Shown here: one piece after another, positions 8,375 through 17,275 of the stretch
Layout of the letters: each line of letters opens with the position of its first letter
How positions within the stretch are numbered: position 1 is the first letter of the stretch
Origin: Roseicella aerolata
GTDB lineage: Bacteria; Pseudomonadota; Alphaproteobacteria; Acetobacterales; Acetobacteraceae
Length of the DNA stretch: 64,000 nt
Reading direction: 5' to 3'
Assembly: GCF_020523605.1 (NCBI RefSeq)
Contig: NZ_JAJAQI010000025.1
Coordinates: forward strand, 22,806 to 86,805
Made by a program: the position numbers and the translations under genes
The notes under the pieces: model-generated
Databases searched by the model: none
What the model saw: only the letters and a program-made list of their open reading frames with translations
Told to the model about the DNA's origin: nothing

Positions 8375-8944
8375 ATGGACCCCCAGCCCAACGACCTCGC
8401 CACCATCCTCCGCGCCGCCGTCTTCGCCGCCCGCATCCACGCCACCCACCGCCGCAAGGGCGCCGCGTCGGAGCCCTATGTGAACCACGTGCTGGAGGTG
8501 GCGGAGATTCTCGCCGCCCATGCCGCGCCGCCCGCGGCCATCATCGCCGCCCTGCTGCACGACACCGTGGAGGACAGCGACCAGGACCCGGAGCCCTGCA
8601 CCCTGCCCCAGATCGAGGCCGCCTTCGGCGCCGAGGTCGCCGGCATCGTCGCCGAGGTCTCGGACGACAAGTCCCTGCCGAAGGAGGTGCGCAAGGGCCT
8701 GCAGGTGCGGAACGGGCCGAAGAAATCGGATGCCGCGAAGCAACTGAAGCTGGCCGACAAGATCTCCAACCTCCGCGCCATCAGCGCCAGCCCGCCCAAG
8801 GGCTGGGACCATGCGCGGCGCCTGGAATATGTCGGCTGGGCCGGGCGCGTCGCCGCCGGCCTCCGCGGCGTCAACCCGGCGCTCGATGCGCTGTTCGAGG
8901 CGACCTACCGGGAGGCGGTGCAGCGCCTGGCCGCCGAGGGCTGA
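8375..8944 (+). CDS. HD-domain (p)ppGpp hydrolase-like protein, MESH1 type
   Basis: A 189-residue stand-alone HD hydrolase. The metal-binding signature is spread over ARIHATHRRKG (His), AALLHDTVED (HD) and KLADKISNLRA (Asp), matching the hydrolase domain of SpoT and MESH1 without synthetase or TGS domains. Likely activity is removal of pyrophosphate from ppGpp, or a related phosphatase such as the NADPH activity reported for animal MESH1. It stands alone between the globin and a DUF2235 protein. The substrate is inferred from family only. Confidence 0.8.
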   Translation: MDPQPNDLATILRAAVFAARIHATHRRKGAASEPYVNHVLEVAEILAAHAAPPAAIIAALLHDTVEDSDQDPEPCTLPQIEAAFGAEVAGIVAEVSDDKSLPKEVRKGLQVRNGPKKSDAAKQLKLADKISNLRAISASPPKGWDHARRLEYVGWAGRVAAGLRGVNPALDALFEATYREAVQRLAAEG

Positions 8945-9016
8945 GCATGGCCGGGAAAGTTGTTTCTTTGGTCAGCTAACCGATAGTCTCGGCCGCATCC
9001 CTTCGCAGGATGCGGG

Positions 9017-11137
9017 ATGCAGGATCTTCTGAAGCTGCCGCAACTCCTCGCGGTGGTCGTCACGCTCGGCGTGCTCGGCTGGGCCCTCGGCCGCTGGGCC
9101 ATGCGCCTGGTCCAGGTTGCGCTCATCGGCCTCTGGCGGCACCGGGCCCGGCATGCGGCGGGCCTCGTCGTCGCCGCCCTGGTCGCCCTCCTGGTGGGCT
9201 GGGGTCTCGCCCGGCTCTGGCGGCTCGGCTTCGATGCGTTCGCGCCCGAACCCCTGCCGGGCTGGCTGCACGCCGTCGCGCGGGACTGGCTCTCCCTCCT
9301 GGTGCCGCTCGCTGCCACCCTCTCCGGCCTCCTCGCCATCGGCGGCATGCTCGGGCGCTGGCGCCGGCTCGTGCCGGCAGGGGGCTTCGAGGCCGAGCCG
9401 CCGCCGCTCGGCCCTGCCCCGCCCCGCGCGGCGGGCGGCCGGCGCATCGTCATCCTCTGCGACGGCACCGGCAACGCGCCGGACAGGATGGAGGATGGCC
9501 GGCCCGCCACCACCAATGTCTGCAAGCTCTCCCAGGCGCTGCTGAACGATGAGACGCAGACGGTCTGGTACCTGCCGGGCGTCGGCACCGGCGTCTCCTC
9601 CGCCGCGATCGGGGCGCAGCGGGTGCAGTCGCTGCTCTCCATCTTCGGCGCCGGGTTGGTGGCGCAACTCGCCTCGCTCTGGGTGCGGCTCGTCGCCCTC
9701 TATGAATCCGCGGCCGGCGGCGGCGTCGCGGAGGCCGCGACGCGGGCCTATACGGAGATCGTCCGGCAGTACCGGCCGGGCGACCGCATCTACCTCATCG
9801 GCTTCTCCCGCGGCGCCTATACCGTGCGCGTGGTCGCCGGGATCATCCGCCGCTCCGGCCTGCTGAAGGCGGGCAACATGGTCTATGCGCCGGACCTGGT
9901 CCGGCTGCACCTCGCGCGGCGGCAGTCGCGGCAGGGCGTGCCGATCGACCCCTCCCTGCTCTGGCCGGAGGTGGATGTCGAATTCCTCGGCGTCTTCGAC
10001 ACCGTCGCCTCGCTCGGCGCGCCGCTCTGGGGCTGGTGGTTCACCCTGCGCGGCCTGGTCTCGCGCGCCGCCTACCACACCGATCCGGCGCCGATCTGCC
10101 GCGGCGTCTACCACGCCATGGCGATGGATGAGCGCCGCGCCCAGTTCTTCCCCACCCCCTTCAACCACCCGGCGGAGGGAAGCTGGACCGAGCGCTTCGA
10201 GCAGGTCTGGTTCCGCGGCGCGCATGCGGATGTGGGCGGCGGCTATGCCGATACGGGCCTCTCCGACATCGCGCTCGACTGGATGATGCAGAAGGCGGAG
10301 GACCATGGCCTCTCCTTCCATCCCGGCCTGCGCGCGGCGCTGCGCCCCGACCCGCTGGCGCGGCTGCATGACGAGATCGCCCGCCGCCCGGCCTGGGGCT
10401 GGATCGGCAGTTGGCCGCGCTGGCATCCCGTGCCCGGCGATGCCAGCCATGATGCCGGCGTACGAGGCCGGCTGCATCCCAGCGTGGCCGAGCGGGCGGA
10501 GGCGTCCCGCCGATTGCTGCACCGGCCTGACCTGCTGCGCCTCGCGCCCGATGAGGCGATCGAGATCTGGACGGAGGCACACCGGAGCTGGGACCGCACC
10601 GGCCTCGTCATCGAGCCGGGGGCGGCCTATCGCATCACCTGGCTCGGCGGTGCCTGGCGCGATGCCGGCCATGCCCCCACCGGCCCGGCCGGGCAGGTGG
10701 CGCGCGGGCTGGACCTGCGCCGCCCGCTCTTCTGGCGCCGCCGGCTGCCGGGCGTGGACTGGATGGCGCTCTCGGCCACCGTCGCGCACCGGCGCGCCTG
10801 GCCGCTGGAGGAATACGGGCTGCTGCGGCTGATGGCCTATCTCTTCTGGCGCGACCCGGAGGAACTGCGCCGGCAGGTCGCGCCGGTCGGAGCCAGCCTG
10901 CGCCGGCCCGGCGATGCCCTGGTCCTGCACAGCCAGGCGCCGGCGGGCGGGCTGCTCTACCTCTTCGCCAATGACTGGTGGCAGACCGCGGCGAACAACA
11001 GCGGCAGCCTGGCGCTGGAGGTGCGGCGACTGGCCGCGCCCGACCCGGCCTGCCCGGTCTGGCGGCTCCGGCCGGACGGCAGCTGGGAGGCACCGGGGCC
11101 GGCGGACGCGCCTGCGGCGGATGGCCTTCCTGTCTGA
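9017..11137 (+). CDS. Membrane-anchored DUF2235 alpha/beta-hydrolase (T6SS Tle1-like phospholipase fold)
   Basis: A 706-residue protein. Residues 1-115 contain about three or four hydrophobic helices. A DUF2235 domain then starts at IVILCDGTGNAPDRM, with the GXSXG elbow GFSRGAY (Ser264) and the downstream HADVGGGY. DUF2235 underlies the Tle1 phospholipase effectors, but this copy is membrane-anchored and no secretion-system or immunity gene is adjacent, so a housekeeping lipid or ester hydrolase is more likely. The C-terminal 300 residues carry no motif I recognise. The stop codon lies inside a degenerate R1 hairpin. Confidence 0.8.
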   Translation: MQDLLKLPQLLAVVVTLGVLGWALGRWAMRLVQVALIGLWRHRARHAAGLVVAALVALLVGWGLARLWRLGFDAFAPEPLPGWLHAVARDWLSLLVPLAATLSGLLAIGGMLGRWRRLVPAGGFEAEPPPLGPAPPRAAGGRRIVILCDGTGNAPDRMEDGRPATTNVCKLSQALLNDETQTVWYLPGVGTGVSSAAIGAQRVQSLLSIFGAGLVAQLASLWVRLVALYESAAGGGVAEAATRAYTEIVRQYRPGDRIYLIGFSRGAYTVRVVAGIIRRSGLLKAGNMVYAPDLVRLHLARRQSRQGVPIDPSLLWPEVDVEFLGVFDTVASLGAPLWGWWFTLRGLVSRAAYHTDPAPICRGVYHAMAMDERRAQFFPTPFNHPAEGSWTERFEQVWFRGAHADVGGGYADTGLSDIALDWMMQKAEDHGLSFHPGLRAALRPDPLARLHDEIARRPAWGWIGSWPRWHPVPGDASHDAGVRGRLHPSVAERAEASRRLLHRPDLLRLAPDEAIEIWTEAHRSWDRTGLVIEPGAAYRITWLGGAWRDAGHAPTGPAGQVARGLDLRRPLFWRRRLPGVDWMALSATVAHRRAWPLEEYGLLRLMAYLFWRDPEELRRQVAPVGASLRRPGDALVLHSQAPAGGLLYLFANDWWQTAANNSGSLALEVRRLAAPDPACPVWRLRPDGSWEAPGPADAPAADGLPV

Positions 11138-11149
11138 ACGCCGATCCGC
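11117..11149. repeat. R1 repeat, single-hairpin copy over the end of the DUF2235 gene
   Basis: GCGGATGGCCTTC (11117-11129) pairs imperfectly with GAACGCCGATCCGC (11136-11149). The TGA stop of the DUF2235 gene (11135-11137) lies at the loop/right-arm edge. Confidence 0.5.
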
Positions 11150-11260
11150 CGCAGCTATCGGTCCTTCGCGGCCAGGCAGGCGCAAGCGCGGCGCCCTGCC
11201 CTGGCCAGCCGGACGCCGCGCCGCCATGCTGCCCGCCCCGATCCGGTGGAGATCCCCCGC

Positions 11261-12034
11261 ATGCCCGAGGCGCCGCCCATGTCCCTGACGGCGATCGCCG
11301 CGCTCGAACGCGCCTGCCTCACTGCCCTGCCCGCGCCGCGCCATGCCTGGGACGGGCCCTTCGTCCTGAAGGCCTTCCTCGGCGGCACCGGCCGGGCCAA
11401 TGCCTGCTGCGCGCTCGACCCCGCGCCCGATCCGGACCTCGCTGCCCGCATCGGGCGGATCGAGGCGACCTATCACCGCCTCGGCCTGCCCAGCCGCTTC
11501 CGCTCCACCCCGCTCGACCCGCCGGGCCTCGCGGAGGCGCTGCTGGCGCGCGGCTACCTCCCCGACAAGGACCCCACCATCGTCCATGCCGGCCCCCTCG
11601 TCCCGGTCGCGCGGCCGGATGCGGAGGTGCGTGACGAGGGCGGGCCGAGCGAGGCCTGGATGGCGCTGGTGGCGACGGCCGAGCACCAGACGCCGGCCCG
11701 CCGGGCGGAGAAGCTGCGCAACAAGGACCTGCTGGCCGCCCCGGGCGCCTGGCTGGTGCTGCGGGAGGAAGGGGTGGATGCCGCCTGCCTCTTCGCCGTG
11801 GCGGACGGTGCGCATTGCGGCATCTTCGACCTGGCGACGCGGCCGGATTTCCGCCGCCGCGGCCTCGGCGCCCGGCTCATCCGCGCCGCGGCGCAGTGGG
11901 CGCGGGGGCTGGGGGCGGAGGCGCTCTATGCCCAGGTGGCGTCGGGCAACCGGCCCTCGCGCGCCCTGCAGGAGAGCCTCGGGCTGCGGGAGGCGTATCG
12001 GTACAGCTACTACGTGAAGCCGACCGGGGGGTAG
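11261..12034 (+). CDS. GNAT-family N-acetyltransferase
   Basis: About 257 residues with a C-terminal GNAT domain. The acetyl-CoA pyrophosphate-binding motif A appears as LATRPDFRRRGLGARLI, followed by ALYAQVASGNRPSRALQESLGL, the usual motif B region. The N-terminal half has a second, weaker GNAT-like region. It transfers an acetyl group to an amine on an unknown substrate. ATG 11261 is chosen for the GGAGA nine bases upstream; GTG 11246 and ATG 11279 are alternatives. The stop TAG is the first part of an R1 repeat shared with the convergent LysR gene. Confidence 0.85.
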   Translation: MPEAPPMSLTAIAALERACLTALPAPRHAWDGPFVLKAFLGGTGRANACCALDPAPDPDLAARIGRIEATYHRLGLPSRFRSTPLDPPGLAEALLARGYLPDKDPTIVHAGPLVPVARPDAEVRDEGGPSEAWMALVATAEHQTPARRAEKLRNKDLLAAPGAWLVLREEGVDAACLFAVADGAHCGIFDLATRPDFRRRGLGARLIRAAAQWARGLGAEALYAQVASGNRPSRALQESLGLREAYRYSYYVKPTGG

Positions 12035-12066
12035 AGCAGGTCACGCCCGCCCGCGATCCGCTCTAC
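12031..12066. repeat. R1 repeat, short copy bridging two convergent stop codons
   Basis: GTAGAGC (12031-12037) and GCTCTAC (12060-12066) form a 7-bp inverted repeat around an R1 core. The TAG stops of the GNAT gene (12032-12034) and the convergent LysR gene (12063-12065, minus strand) are both inside the arms. It may act as a bidirectional terminator. Confidence 0.65.
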
Positions 12067-12971
12067 CGCGCCCGCAGCCGCGGCTCCGCCGCCGATCTCT
12101 CCACCAGCAGGTCGAGCACCGCGCGCACCCGCCGCGGCAGGGCCCGCCCGCCGGGCCAGACCGCATTCACCTCCCGCGGCTCGGCGCGCCAGCCCGGCAG
12201 CACCGGGACCAGCCGCCCCGTCGCCACCTGGCCCATCACGCCCCAGGGCGCGAGCAGGGCGAGGCCGAGCCCGGCCTCCGCCGCCACCTGGACCGCGCCG
12301 ATATCGTCGGAGGCGAAGCGGCCCTGCATCGGCACCGAGGCCGTGGCGCCATCCGGCCCCTCCAGCACCAGCAGGTCGCCGGGCCGCGCCGTGCGCAGGG
12401 TGCAGAATTCGTGCCTCGCCAGCTCCTCCGGCATCTCCGGCATGCCGGCCCGCGCCAGATAGGCCGGCGCGGCGAAGAGCGCGAAATCGACGCGCCCCAG
12501 CCGCCGCGCGATCAGCGATTGCTGCCGGATCGGGCCGATGCGGATGCCGAGATCGATCCCCTCCTCCACCAGATCCACGGGGCGGGAGGCCAGCCGCGCC
12601 TCCACCGAAAGCCCGGGATTGGCCAGCAGAAAGGGCGCCAGCCAGGGCAGCACCACCGCGTTGTAGAAGGAGGCGACGCAGGAGATGCGCACGAGGCCGG
12701 TGGGCGCCCCTTGCAGGCCGCGGGCATTCGCCTCCGCCTCCTCCAGCGCGTCGAGGATGCGCACCGCTTCCTGGTGGAAGGCCGTTCCTGCCTCGGTCGC
12801 CGAGAGGCCGCGGGGGGAGCGCAGCAGCAGCGGCACGCCGAGCCGATGCTCCAGCTCGGCCACGATGCGGGAGACGCTGGGCTGGCTCATCGCCAGGTCG
12901 CGGGCGGCGCGGGTGATGTTCCCCGTCTCCACCACCCGCCGGAAGACCTGGAGCTGCTGCAGCCTGTCCAT
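12063..12971 (-). CDS. LysR-family transcriptional regulator
   Basis: 302 residues. The N-terminal winged helix-turn-helix spans about residues 1-60 (LQVFRRVVETGNITRAARDLAMSQPSVSRIVAELE) and is followed by a LysR substrate-binding domain (VRISCVASFYNAVVLPWLAPFL...). It is of the CrgA/DmlR-like subgroup by general appearance. LysR regulators usually control a divergent neighbour, but here the adjacent qor gene is co-oriented, so the target is not evident. A full R1 repeat lies just upstream of its start and would fall in its promoter or 5' UTR. Confidence 0.88.
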   Translation of the reverse strand: MDRLQQLQVFRRVVETGNITRAARDLAMSQPSVSRIVAELEHRLGVPLLLRSPRGLSATEAGTAFHQEAVRILDALEEAEANARGLQGAPTGLVRISCVASFYNAVVLPWLAPFLLANPGLSVEARLASRPVDLVEEGIDLGIRIGPIRQQSLIARRLGRVDFALFAAPAYLARAGMPEMPEELARHEFCTLRTARPGDLLVLEGPDGATASVPMQGRFASDDIGAVQVAAEAGLGLALLAPWGVMGQVATGRLVPVLPGWRAEPREVNAVWPGGRALPRRVRAVLDLLVERSAAEPRLRAR

Positions 12972-12981
12972 GCGGCGCAGT

Positions 12982-13084
12982 CTACAGCGGATTGCGTTCA
13001 GAACTGAACGCCAGTCCGCTGTAGGTCATTGATTATAGAGCAGATTCACGCTCCCGGGCGTTCACGCCCGTCCGCGATCTGCTC
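12982..13084. repeat. R1 repeat, full two-hairpin copy
   Basis: Hairpin A is CTACAGCGGATTGCGTTCAG against its near-perfect complement (12982-13024). Hairpin B is bounded by AGAGCAGAT (13037-13045) and ATCTGCTC (13077-13084), with an inner GGGCG...CGCCC palindrome. The two are joined by about 12 AT-rich bases. Confidence 0.7.
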
Positions 13085-13129
13085 CAGCCGGCCGCGCCGT
13101 GCGCGGCCGGACACCTCACGGCCATGGCG

Positions 13130-14098
13130 TCAGGGCAGCAGCACCGTGCTGCCGGTGGTCTGGCGGGATTCCAGCGCGCGATGCGCCTCGGCCGCGTCCT
13201 TCAGGGGATAGGTCTGGTTGACCTTGATGCTGACCGCGCCGGACCGCACCGCCTCGAACAGGTCGTTGGCCGTCGCCACCAGATCCTCCCGCTTCGCGGT
13301 ATAGGTGTTGAGCGTCGGGCGGGTGACGTAGAGCGAGCCCTTGGCCGCCAGCACGCCGAGATCCGTGGTGACGGGGCCCGAGGCATTGCCGAAGCTGATC
13401 ATCAGCCCGAAGGGGCGGAGGCAGTCGAGCGAGGTGAGGAAGGTGTCGCGGCCGACGCTGTCATAGACCACCGGCAGCATGGCGCCGCCCGTGATCTCCT
13501 TCACCCGCGCCGGGATGTTCTCGCTGGTCAGCAGGGCGTGGTCGGCGCCCAGCCCCTTGATCAGCTCCGCCTTCTCGGGCGTCGAGACCACGCCGATGAC
13601 GGTCGCGCCCAGATGCTTCGCCCATTGCACCAGGATGCTGCCGACGCCGCCCGCGGCGGCATGCACCAGGATGGTGTCGCCCTGCTTCACGGGATAGGTG
13701 CGCTTGATCAGGAACTGCGCCGTCATGCCCTGCAGCATCATCGCCGCCGCCTGGGTGAAGTCGATCCCCTCCGGGATCTTCACCAGCTTCTCGGCCGGGG
13801 CGCAGCGGTATTCGGCATAGGCGCCGAGCGCGCCGGCATAGGCCACCCGGTCGCCGGCCTGCAGCTCGGTCACGCCCTCGCCCACCGCCTCCACCACGCC
13901 GGCGCCTTCCATGCCGATCGTCACCGGCATGGAGGGAGCCTTGTAGAGGCCGGTGCGGAAATAGACGTCGATGTAGTTCAGCCCGACGGCATGCTGCCTG
14001 ATCAGCACCTCGCCCGGCTTCGGGCTCGGCTTCGGCAGTTCCTCCCAGACCAGCTTTTCGGGGCCGCCGTGCTCATGGACGCGGATGGCGTGGATCAT
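13130..14098 (-). CDS. qorA: NADPH:quinone oxidoreductase (zeta-crystallin-like MDR)
   Basis: A 322-residue zinc-free medium-chain reductase. It has the N-terminal GroES-like domain (MIHAIRVHEHGGPEKLVWEELP, GLNYIDVYFRTGLY), the quinone-oxidoreductase segment HAAAGGVGSILVQWAK with the NADPH-binding AAGGVG, and the C-terminal LESRQTTGSTVLLP. It lacks the zinc-ligand cysteines of alcohol dehydrogenases. It reduces quinones by one electron using NADPH. Its ATG overlaps the TGA of ogt (ATGA), so the two are co-translated. AAGGA lies about nine bases before the start. Confidence 0.92.
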   Translation of the reverse strand: MIHAIRVHEHGGPEKLVWEELPKPSPKPGEVLIRQHAVGLNYIDVYFRTGLYKAPSMPVTIGMEGAGVVEAVGEGVTELQAGDRVAYAGALGAYAEYRCAPAEKLVKIPEGIDFTQAAAMMLQGMTAQFLIKRTYPVKQGDTILVHAAAGGVGSILVQWAKHLGATVIGVVSTPEKAELIKGLGADHALLTSENIPARVKEITGGAMLPVVYDSVGRDTFLTSLDCLRPFGLMISFGNASGPVTTDLGVLAAKGSLYVTRPTLNTYTAKREDLVATANDLFEAVRSGAVSIKVNQTYPLKDAAEAHRALESRQTTGSTVLLP

Positions 14099-14634
14099 CG
14101 GGAGGTTCCTTGGACAGTCGCCCCGCCCTGGGGCTGCATGAGGGGAAGTTCCCCCGCCCCGGCGCCGGCACGGGACCGGGCTTCGAGCGCGAGGAGGTAA
14201 CGCTTCGTAGCCGCACCGTCGCCGCCGGAATAGCCGCCGAGGGAGCCATCCGCCGCCACCACGCGGTGGCAGGGGATGATGATGGGAATGGGGTTGTCGC
14301 CATTGGCCTGGCCGATGGCGCGGGGGGAGCGGCAGCCGATCTCGCGCGCGATGTCGAGATAGCTGCGCGTCTCCCCGGGCGGGATGCGGCGAAGCGCATC
14401 CCAGACCTTGCGGCGGAACTCGCTGCCATGCGGGTTCAGCGGCAGGTCGAATTGCGTGCGCTGGCCGTCGAAATAGTCGTGAAGCTGTGCCGCGGCCTCC
14501 CGCAGTAGCGGGGTCGGCGGCTCCCCGGCGCCCGCCGGGGCGACGCCGCGGCCCCAGTCGAGCGCGATGATCGCGCCGTCCTCCTCGAAGACGGTGAGTT
14601 CGCCGAGCGGGGTATGGATGGTGATGTGGGGCAT
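14095..14634 (-). CDS. ogt: Methylated-DNA-protein cysteine methyltransferase
   Basis: A suicide DNA-repair enzyme that transfers the alkyl group from O6-alkylguanine to its own cysteine. The 179-residue product has the active-site motif IPCHRVV (Cys122), the preceding ETRSYLDIAREIG helix-turn-helix with AIGQANGDNPIPI, and the downstream LGGYSGG. ATG 14634 gives normal length; an upstream TTG at 14673 is less likely. It is coupled to qorA downstream. Confidence 0.93.
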   Translation of the reverse strand: MPHITIHTPLGELTVFEEDGAIIALDWGRGVAPAGAGEPPTPLLREAAAQLHDYFDGQRTQFDLPLNPHGSEFRRKVWDALRRIPPGETRSYLDIAREIGCRSPRAIGQANGDNPIPIIIPCHRVVAADGSLGGYSGGDGAATKRYLLALEARSRAGAGAGELPLMQPQGGATVQGTSR

Positions 14635-14693
14635 GAAGCGGGGGATGGCACACCCAAGCCGGGCCAGCGTCAAGCGGATGCGCTGCCGGGATG

Positions 14694-14699
14694 ATTATA
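14694..14699 (-). promoter_or_regulatory. Possible -10 box for ogt-qorA
   Basis: TATAAT on the minus strand, 60 bases before the ogt ATG, stands out in this GC-rich DNA, but no good -35 lies 16-18 bases upstream. Confidence 0.25.
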
Positions 14700-14714
14700 T
14701 GCACAGGCAAGAAA

Positions 14715-16754
14715 TCACGCGGCCAGGAGGTCCTCGCGGCTGAGCGCGAGCGGCAGCAATGCGGGATCGGTGACGGGCAGGCCGCAACTGCCGTTGCGGC
14801 AGACATAGGCGGCCGGCTTGCCGCCGACCATGCCCTTGCCATGCGCGGGGTGGCTCGTGGGCAGGTCGCGCGCCCCGGCGGTCCGGATCAGCACCGTCGT
14901 CAGGTCCGGATGCGCCAGCGCGGTCGCCGCCAGCGCCCGGGCGCGCGGCTCGGCCGGGTCGCCGACCACCACCACCGTCGCGGCTTCGGTCAGCAGGTCG
15001 GTGGCGACCAGCAGGCCGGGCATGGCGGCCACCCCCTCGGATCCGGCGAAGGCGGCGATGGTCGTCTCCGTGGCAATGCGCCAGCGGTCATTGCCGGTCA
15101 GGTGGAAGAGCTTCGCCTGCACCTCGGCCATCATCCCGTTGCCGGAGGGGGTGGCGTTGTCCATGGCGCTGCGGCCGCGGACCAGCACATCCTGCGCATC
15201 CTCGGCCGAGGTGAAGTAGCCGCCATCGGGCGCGGCGAAATGCGTCTCCACCAGATCGGCCCAGGCGATGGCATTGCCGAGATAGGCGGCCTCCCCCGTC
15301 GCCTCGAACAGCGCGATGGCGGCGCGGGCCATGGCGGCATGGTCCTCCAGCAGGCCGGCCGCGGAAGCCTGGCCGTGGCGGAGGGCATGCAGCAGGCGGC
15401 CATCCGGGGCCAGCATGCGGCCGGCGACGAAGGCGAAGGCGCGGCGGGCGGGCAGCAGCCAGTCGGGACGGTCGAAGGCGAAGGCGGCGCGGGCGAGCGC
15501 CGCGATCATCAGCCCGTTCCAGTCGGCCAGCACCTTGTCGTCGCGGCCCGGCCAGACCCGCCTGGAGCGCGCATCCAGCAGCAGGGCGCGGCAGCGCGCG
15601 AGGGTGGCCTCGGCATCCTCGGAGAGGGGCGCCGCGGCGTGGCGGCGGTGGAGGATGTTCTTCCCCTCCCAATTCCCCTCCGGCGTCACGTCATAGACCT
15701 GGCGGAAGAGCGGAGCGTCCTCGCCCAGCAGCGCATCCACCTCCGCCGCCGACCAGACGTAGAATTTGCCTTCCTCGCCCTCGCTGTCCGCATCCTGGGT
15801 GGCGGCGAAGGCGTCGCCTTCCGCCACCATCTCCCGCAGCAGCCAGCCGACCGTCTCCTCGGCACGCTGCGCGAAGAGCGGGTCGGGCCGGTCGGCATGG
15901 ACCAGCGCCAGCAGTTCCAGGATCTGGGCGTTGTCGTAGAGCATCTTCTCAAAATGCGGGACGAGCCAGATGGCGTCCGTGCTGTAGCGGGCATAGCCGC
16001 CGCCGAGATGGTCGTAGATCCCGCCCTGGGACATCCGCCGCAGCAGCAGTTCCACCGCCTCCGCGCAGGCCGGCTGGCCCAGGCGGTGGCGCATCTGCCA
16101 GAGTAAGCGGAAGATCGGCGGGCTGGGGAATTTCGGCGCGCCGCCGAAGCCGCCTTCCTCCTTGTCCGTGTGCTGGACGAGGCCGAGGGCGATGCGGGCC
16201 AGCACCTCCCGGTCCGGGACGGGTCCCGGCGCCGCCTGCGCCATCCGGGCGAGCGCGCCCTTCAGCGCCTGGACGTTCTGCGTGACCTTGCCGCCCTCGG
16301 CCCGGTAGGCCTCCTCGATGCCCTGCAGCACCTGGCGGAAGGAGGGGCGGCCGTAGCGCGGCTCCGGCGGGAAATAGGTGCCGCCCCAGAAGGGCTCGGC
16401 CCGCGGGGTCAGGAACATGGTCAGCGGCCAGCCGCCATGCTCGCCCATCAGGTGCAGGGCATTCATGTAGAGCGCGTCGATATCCGGCCGCTCCTCCCGG
16501 TCCACCTTGATGTTGACGAAGAGGGCGTTCATCAGCGCCGCCGTCTCCGGGTCCTCGAAGGACTCATGCGCCATCACATGGCACCAGTGGCAGGCGGCGT
16601 AGCCGACGCTGAGCAGGATGGGCCTGTCCAGCGCCTCCGCCTCGGCCAGCGCCTCAGGCCCCCAGACGCGCCAGTGCACCGGGTTGTCGGCATGCTGCAG
16701 GAGGTAGGGGGAGGTGGCGTGGCGCAGCAGGTTCTCGGGCGGAAGCCTGGACAT
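14715..16754 (-). CDS. DUF255 thioredoxin-fold / glycoside-hydrolase-like protein (YyaL/SSP411 family)
   Basis: A 679-residue homologue of the YyaL/spermatogenesis-associated protein 20 family. The N-terminal thioredoxin-like domain has the family-diagnostic GYAACHWCHVMAHESF (Cys55 and Cys58) and KVDREERPDIDALYM. The remainder is an (alpha/alpha)6 barrel typical of sugar epimerases, with WPLTMFLTPRAEPFWGGTYFPP at the junction. Biochemical function is unknown in the family; a redox or isomerase role is usually proposed. It is probably the first gene of a minus-strand set with ogt and qorA, although 80 bases and a possible promoter separate them. Confidence 0.88.
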   Translation of the reverse strand: MSRLPPENLLRHATSPYLLQHADNPVHWRVWGPEALAEAEALDRPILLSVGYAACHWCHVMAHESFEDPETAALMNALFVNIKVDREERPDIDALYMNALHLMGEHGGWPLTMFLTPRAEPFWGGTYFPPEPRYGRPSFRQVLQGIEEAYRAEGGKVTQNVQALKGALARMAQAAPGPVPDREVLARIALGLVQHTDKEEGGFGGAPKFPSPPIFRLLWQMRHRLGQPACAEAVELLLRRMSQGGIYDHLGGGYARYSTDAIWLVPHFEKMLYDNAQILELLALVHADRPDPLFAQRAEETVGWLLREMVAEGDAFAATQDADSEGEEGKFYVWSAAEVDALLGEDAPLFRQVYDVTPEGNWEGKNILHRRHAAAPLSEDAEATLARCRALLLDARSRRVWPGRDDKVLADWNGLMIAALARAAFAFDRPDWLLPARRAFAFVAGRMLAPDGRLLHALRHGQASAAGLLEDHAAMARAAIALFEATGEAAYLGNAIAWADLVETHFAAPDGGYFTSAEDAQDVLVRGRSAMDNATPSGNGMMAEVQAKLFHLTGNDRWRIATETTIAAFAGSEGVAAMPGLLVATDLLTEAATVVVVGDPAEPRARALAATALAHPDLTTVLIRTAGARDLPTSHPAHGKGMVGGKPAAYVCRNGSCGLPVTDPALLPLALSREDLLAA

Positions 16755-16801
16755 CGGGGATCACCCTGGCCGCGAGAGGGGGAGGTCGCTCTTCTCTACA
16801 T

Positions 16802-16846
16802 GGCGGAGTCGCGCCTCGGGGCGTTTCCGCCCTTCGGCGATCTGCC
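16802..16846. repeat. R1 repeat, hairpin-B-only divergent copy
   Basis: The sequence from GGCGGAGTCGCGCC through CGGGGCGTTTCCGCCC to GGCGATCTGCC matches R1 hairpin B. It lies in the divergent gap between the DUF255 gene and the ferredoxin gene. Confidence 0.5.
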
Positions 16847-16912
16847 CTACATGGGGTGCGACGGGCCGGCTTCCCAGCAGTCGTCCCCTTAGGCCCACCG
16901 GAGAGAGACGCC

Positions 16913-17275
16913 TTGGCCGACGCACCCGTTCCCGCCGACCCGCCCCCCTATTTCCGTGCGCATGTCTTCGTGTGCTGCAACCGCCGGCCGGACGGGCACA
17001 AGCGCGGCTCCTGCGCCGCCAGGGGCAGCGAGAAGCTGCGGGACTACATGAAGGCACGGGCGAAGGAACTCGGGCTGGAAGGCGTGCGGATCAACCAGGC
17101 GGGATGTCTGGACCGCTGCGAATTCGGGCCGACGCTGGTGATCTACCCGGAAGGGGTTTGGTACCGGCCGGAGACGCCGGCCGATGTGGACGAGATCCTT
17201 GCGGCGCATCTGCAGCGCGGCGGGCGGGTGCCGCGGCTGATGCTGACCGAGAAGGATGTTGTCCCGAAGGGGTGA
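16913..17275 (+). CDS. Thioredoxin-like [2Fe-2S] ferredoxin
   Basis: A 120-residue Shethna-type ferredoxin fold. Cysteine ligands appear as FVCCNRRPDGHKRGSCAARGS and, about 35 residues later, GCLDRCEFGPTLVIYPEG, the C-X(10-12)-C...C-X3-C arrangement of this family. A one-electron carrier role is inferred. TTG 16913 is the preferred start because GGAGAGAGA precedes it; the frame continues upstream into repeat sequence without a better start. Confidence 0.85.
   Translation: MADAPVPADPPPYFRAHVFVCCNRRPDGHKRGSCAARGSEKLRDYMKARAKELGLEGVRINQAGCLDRCEFGPTLVIYPEGVWYRPETPADVDEILAAHLQRGGRVPRLMLTEKDVVPKG

Noticed and set aside
9017..11137. T6SS effector island
   Set aside because: The DUF2235 protein is membrane-anchored and no VgrG, PAAR or immunity gene is nearby.
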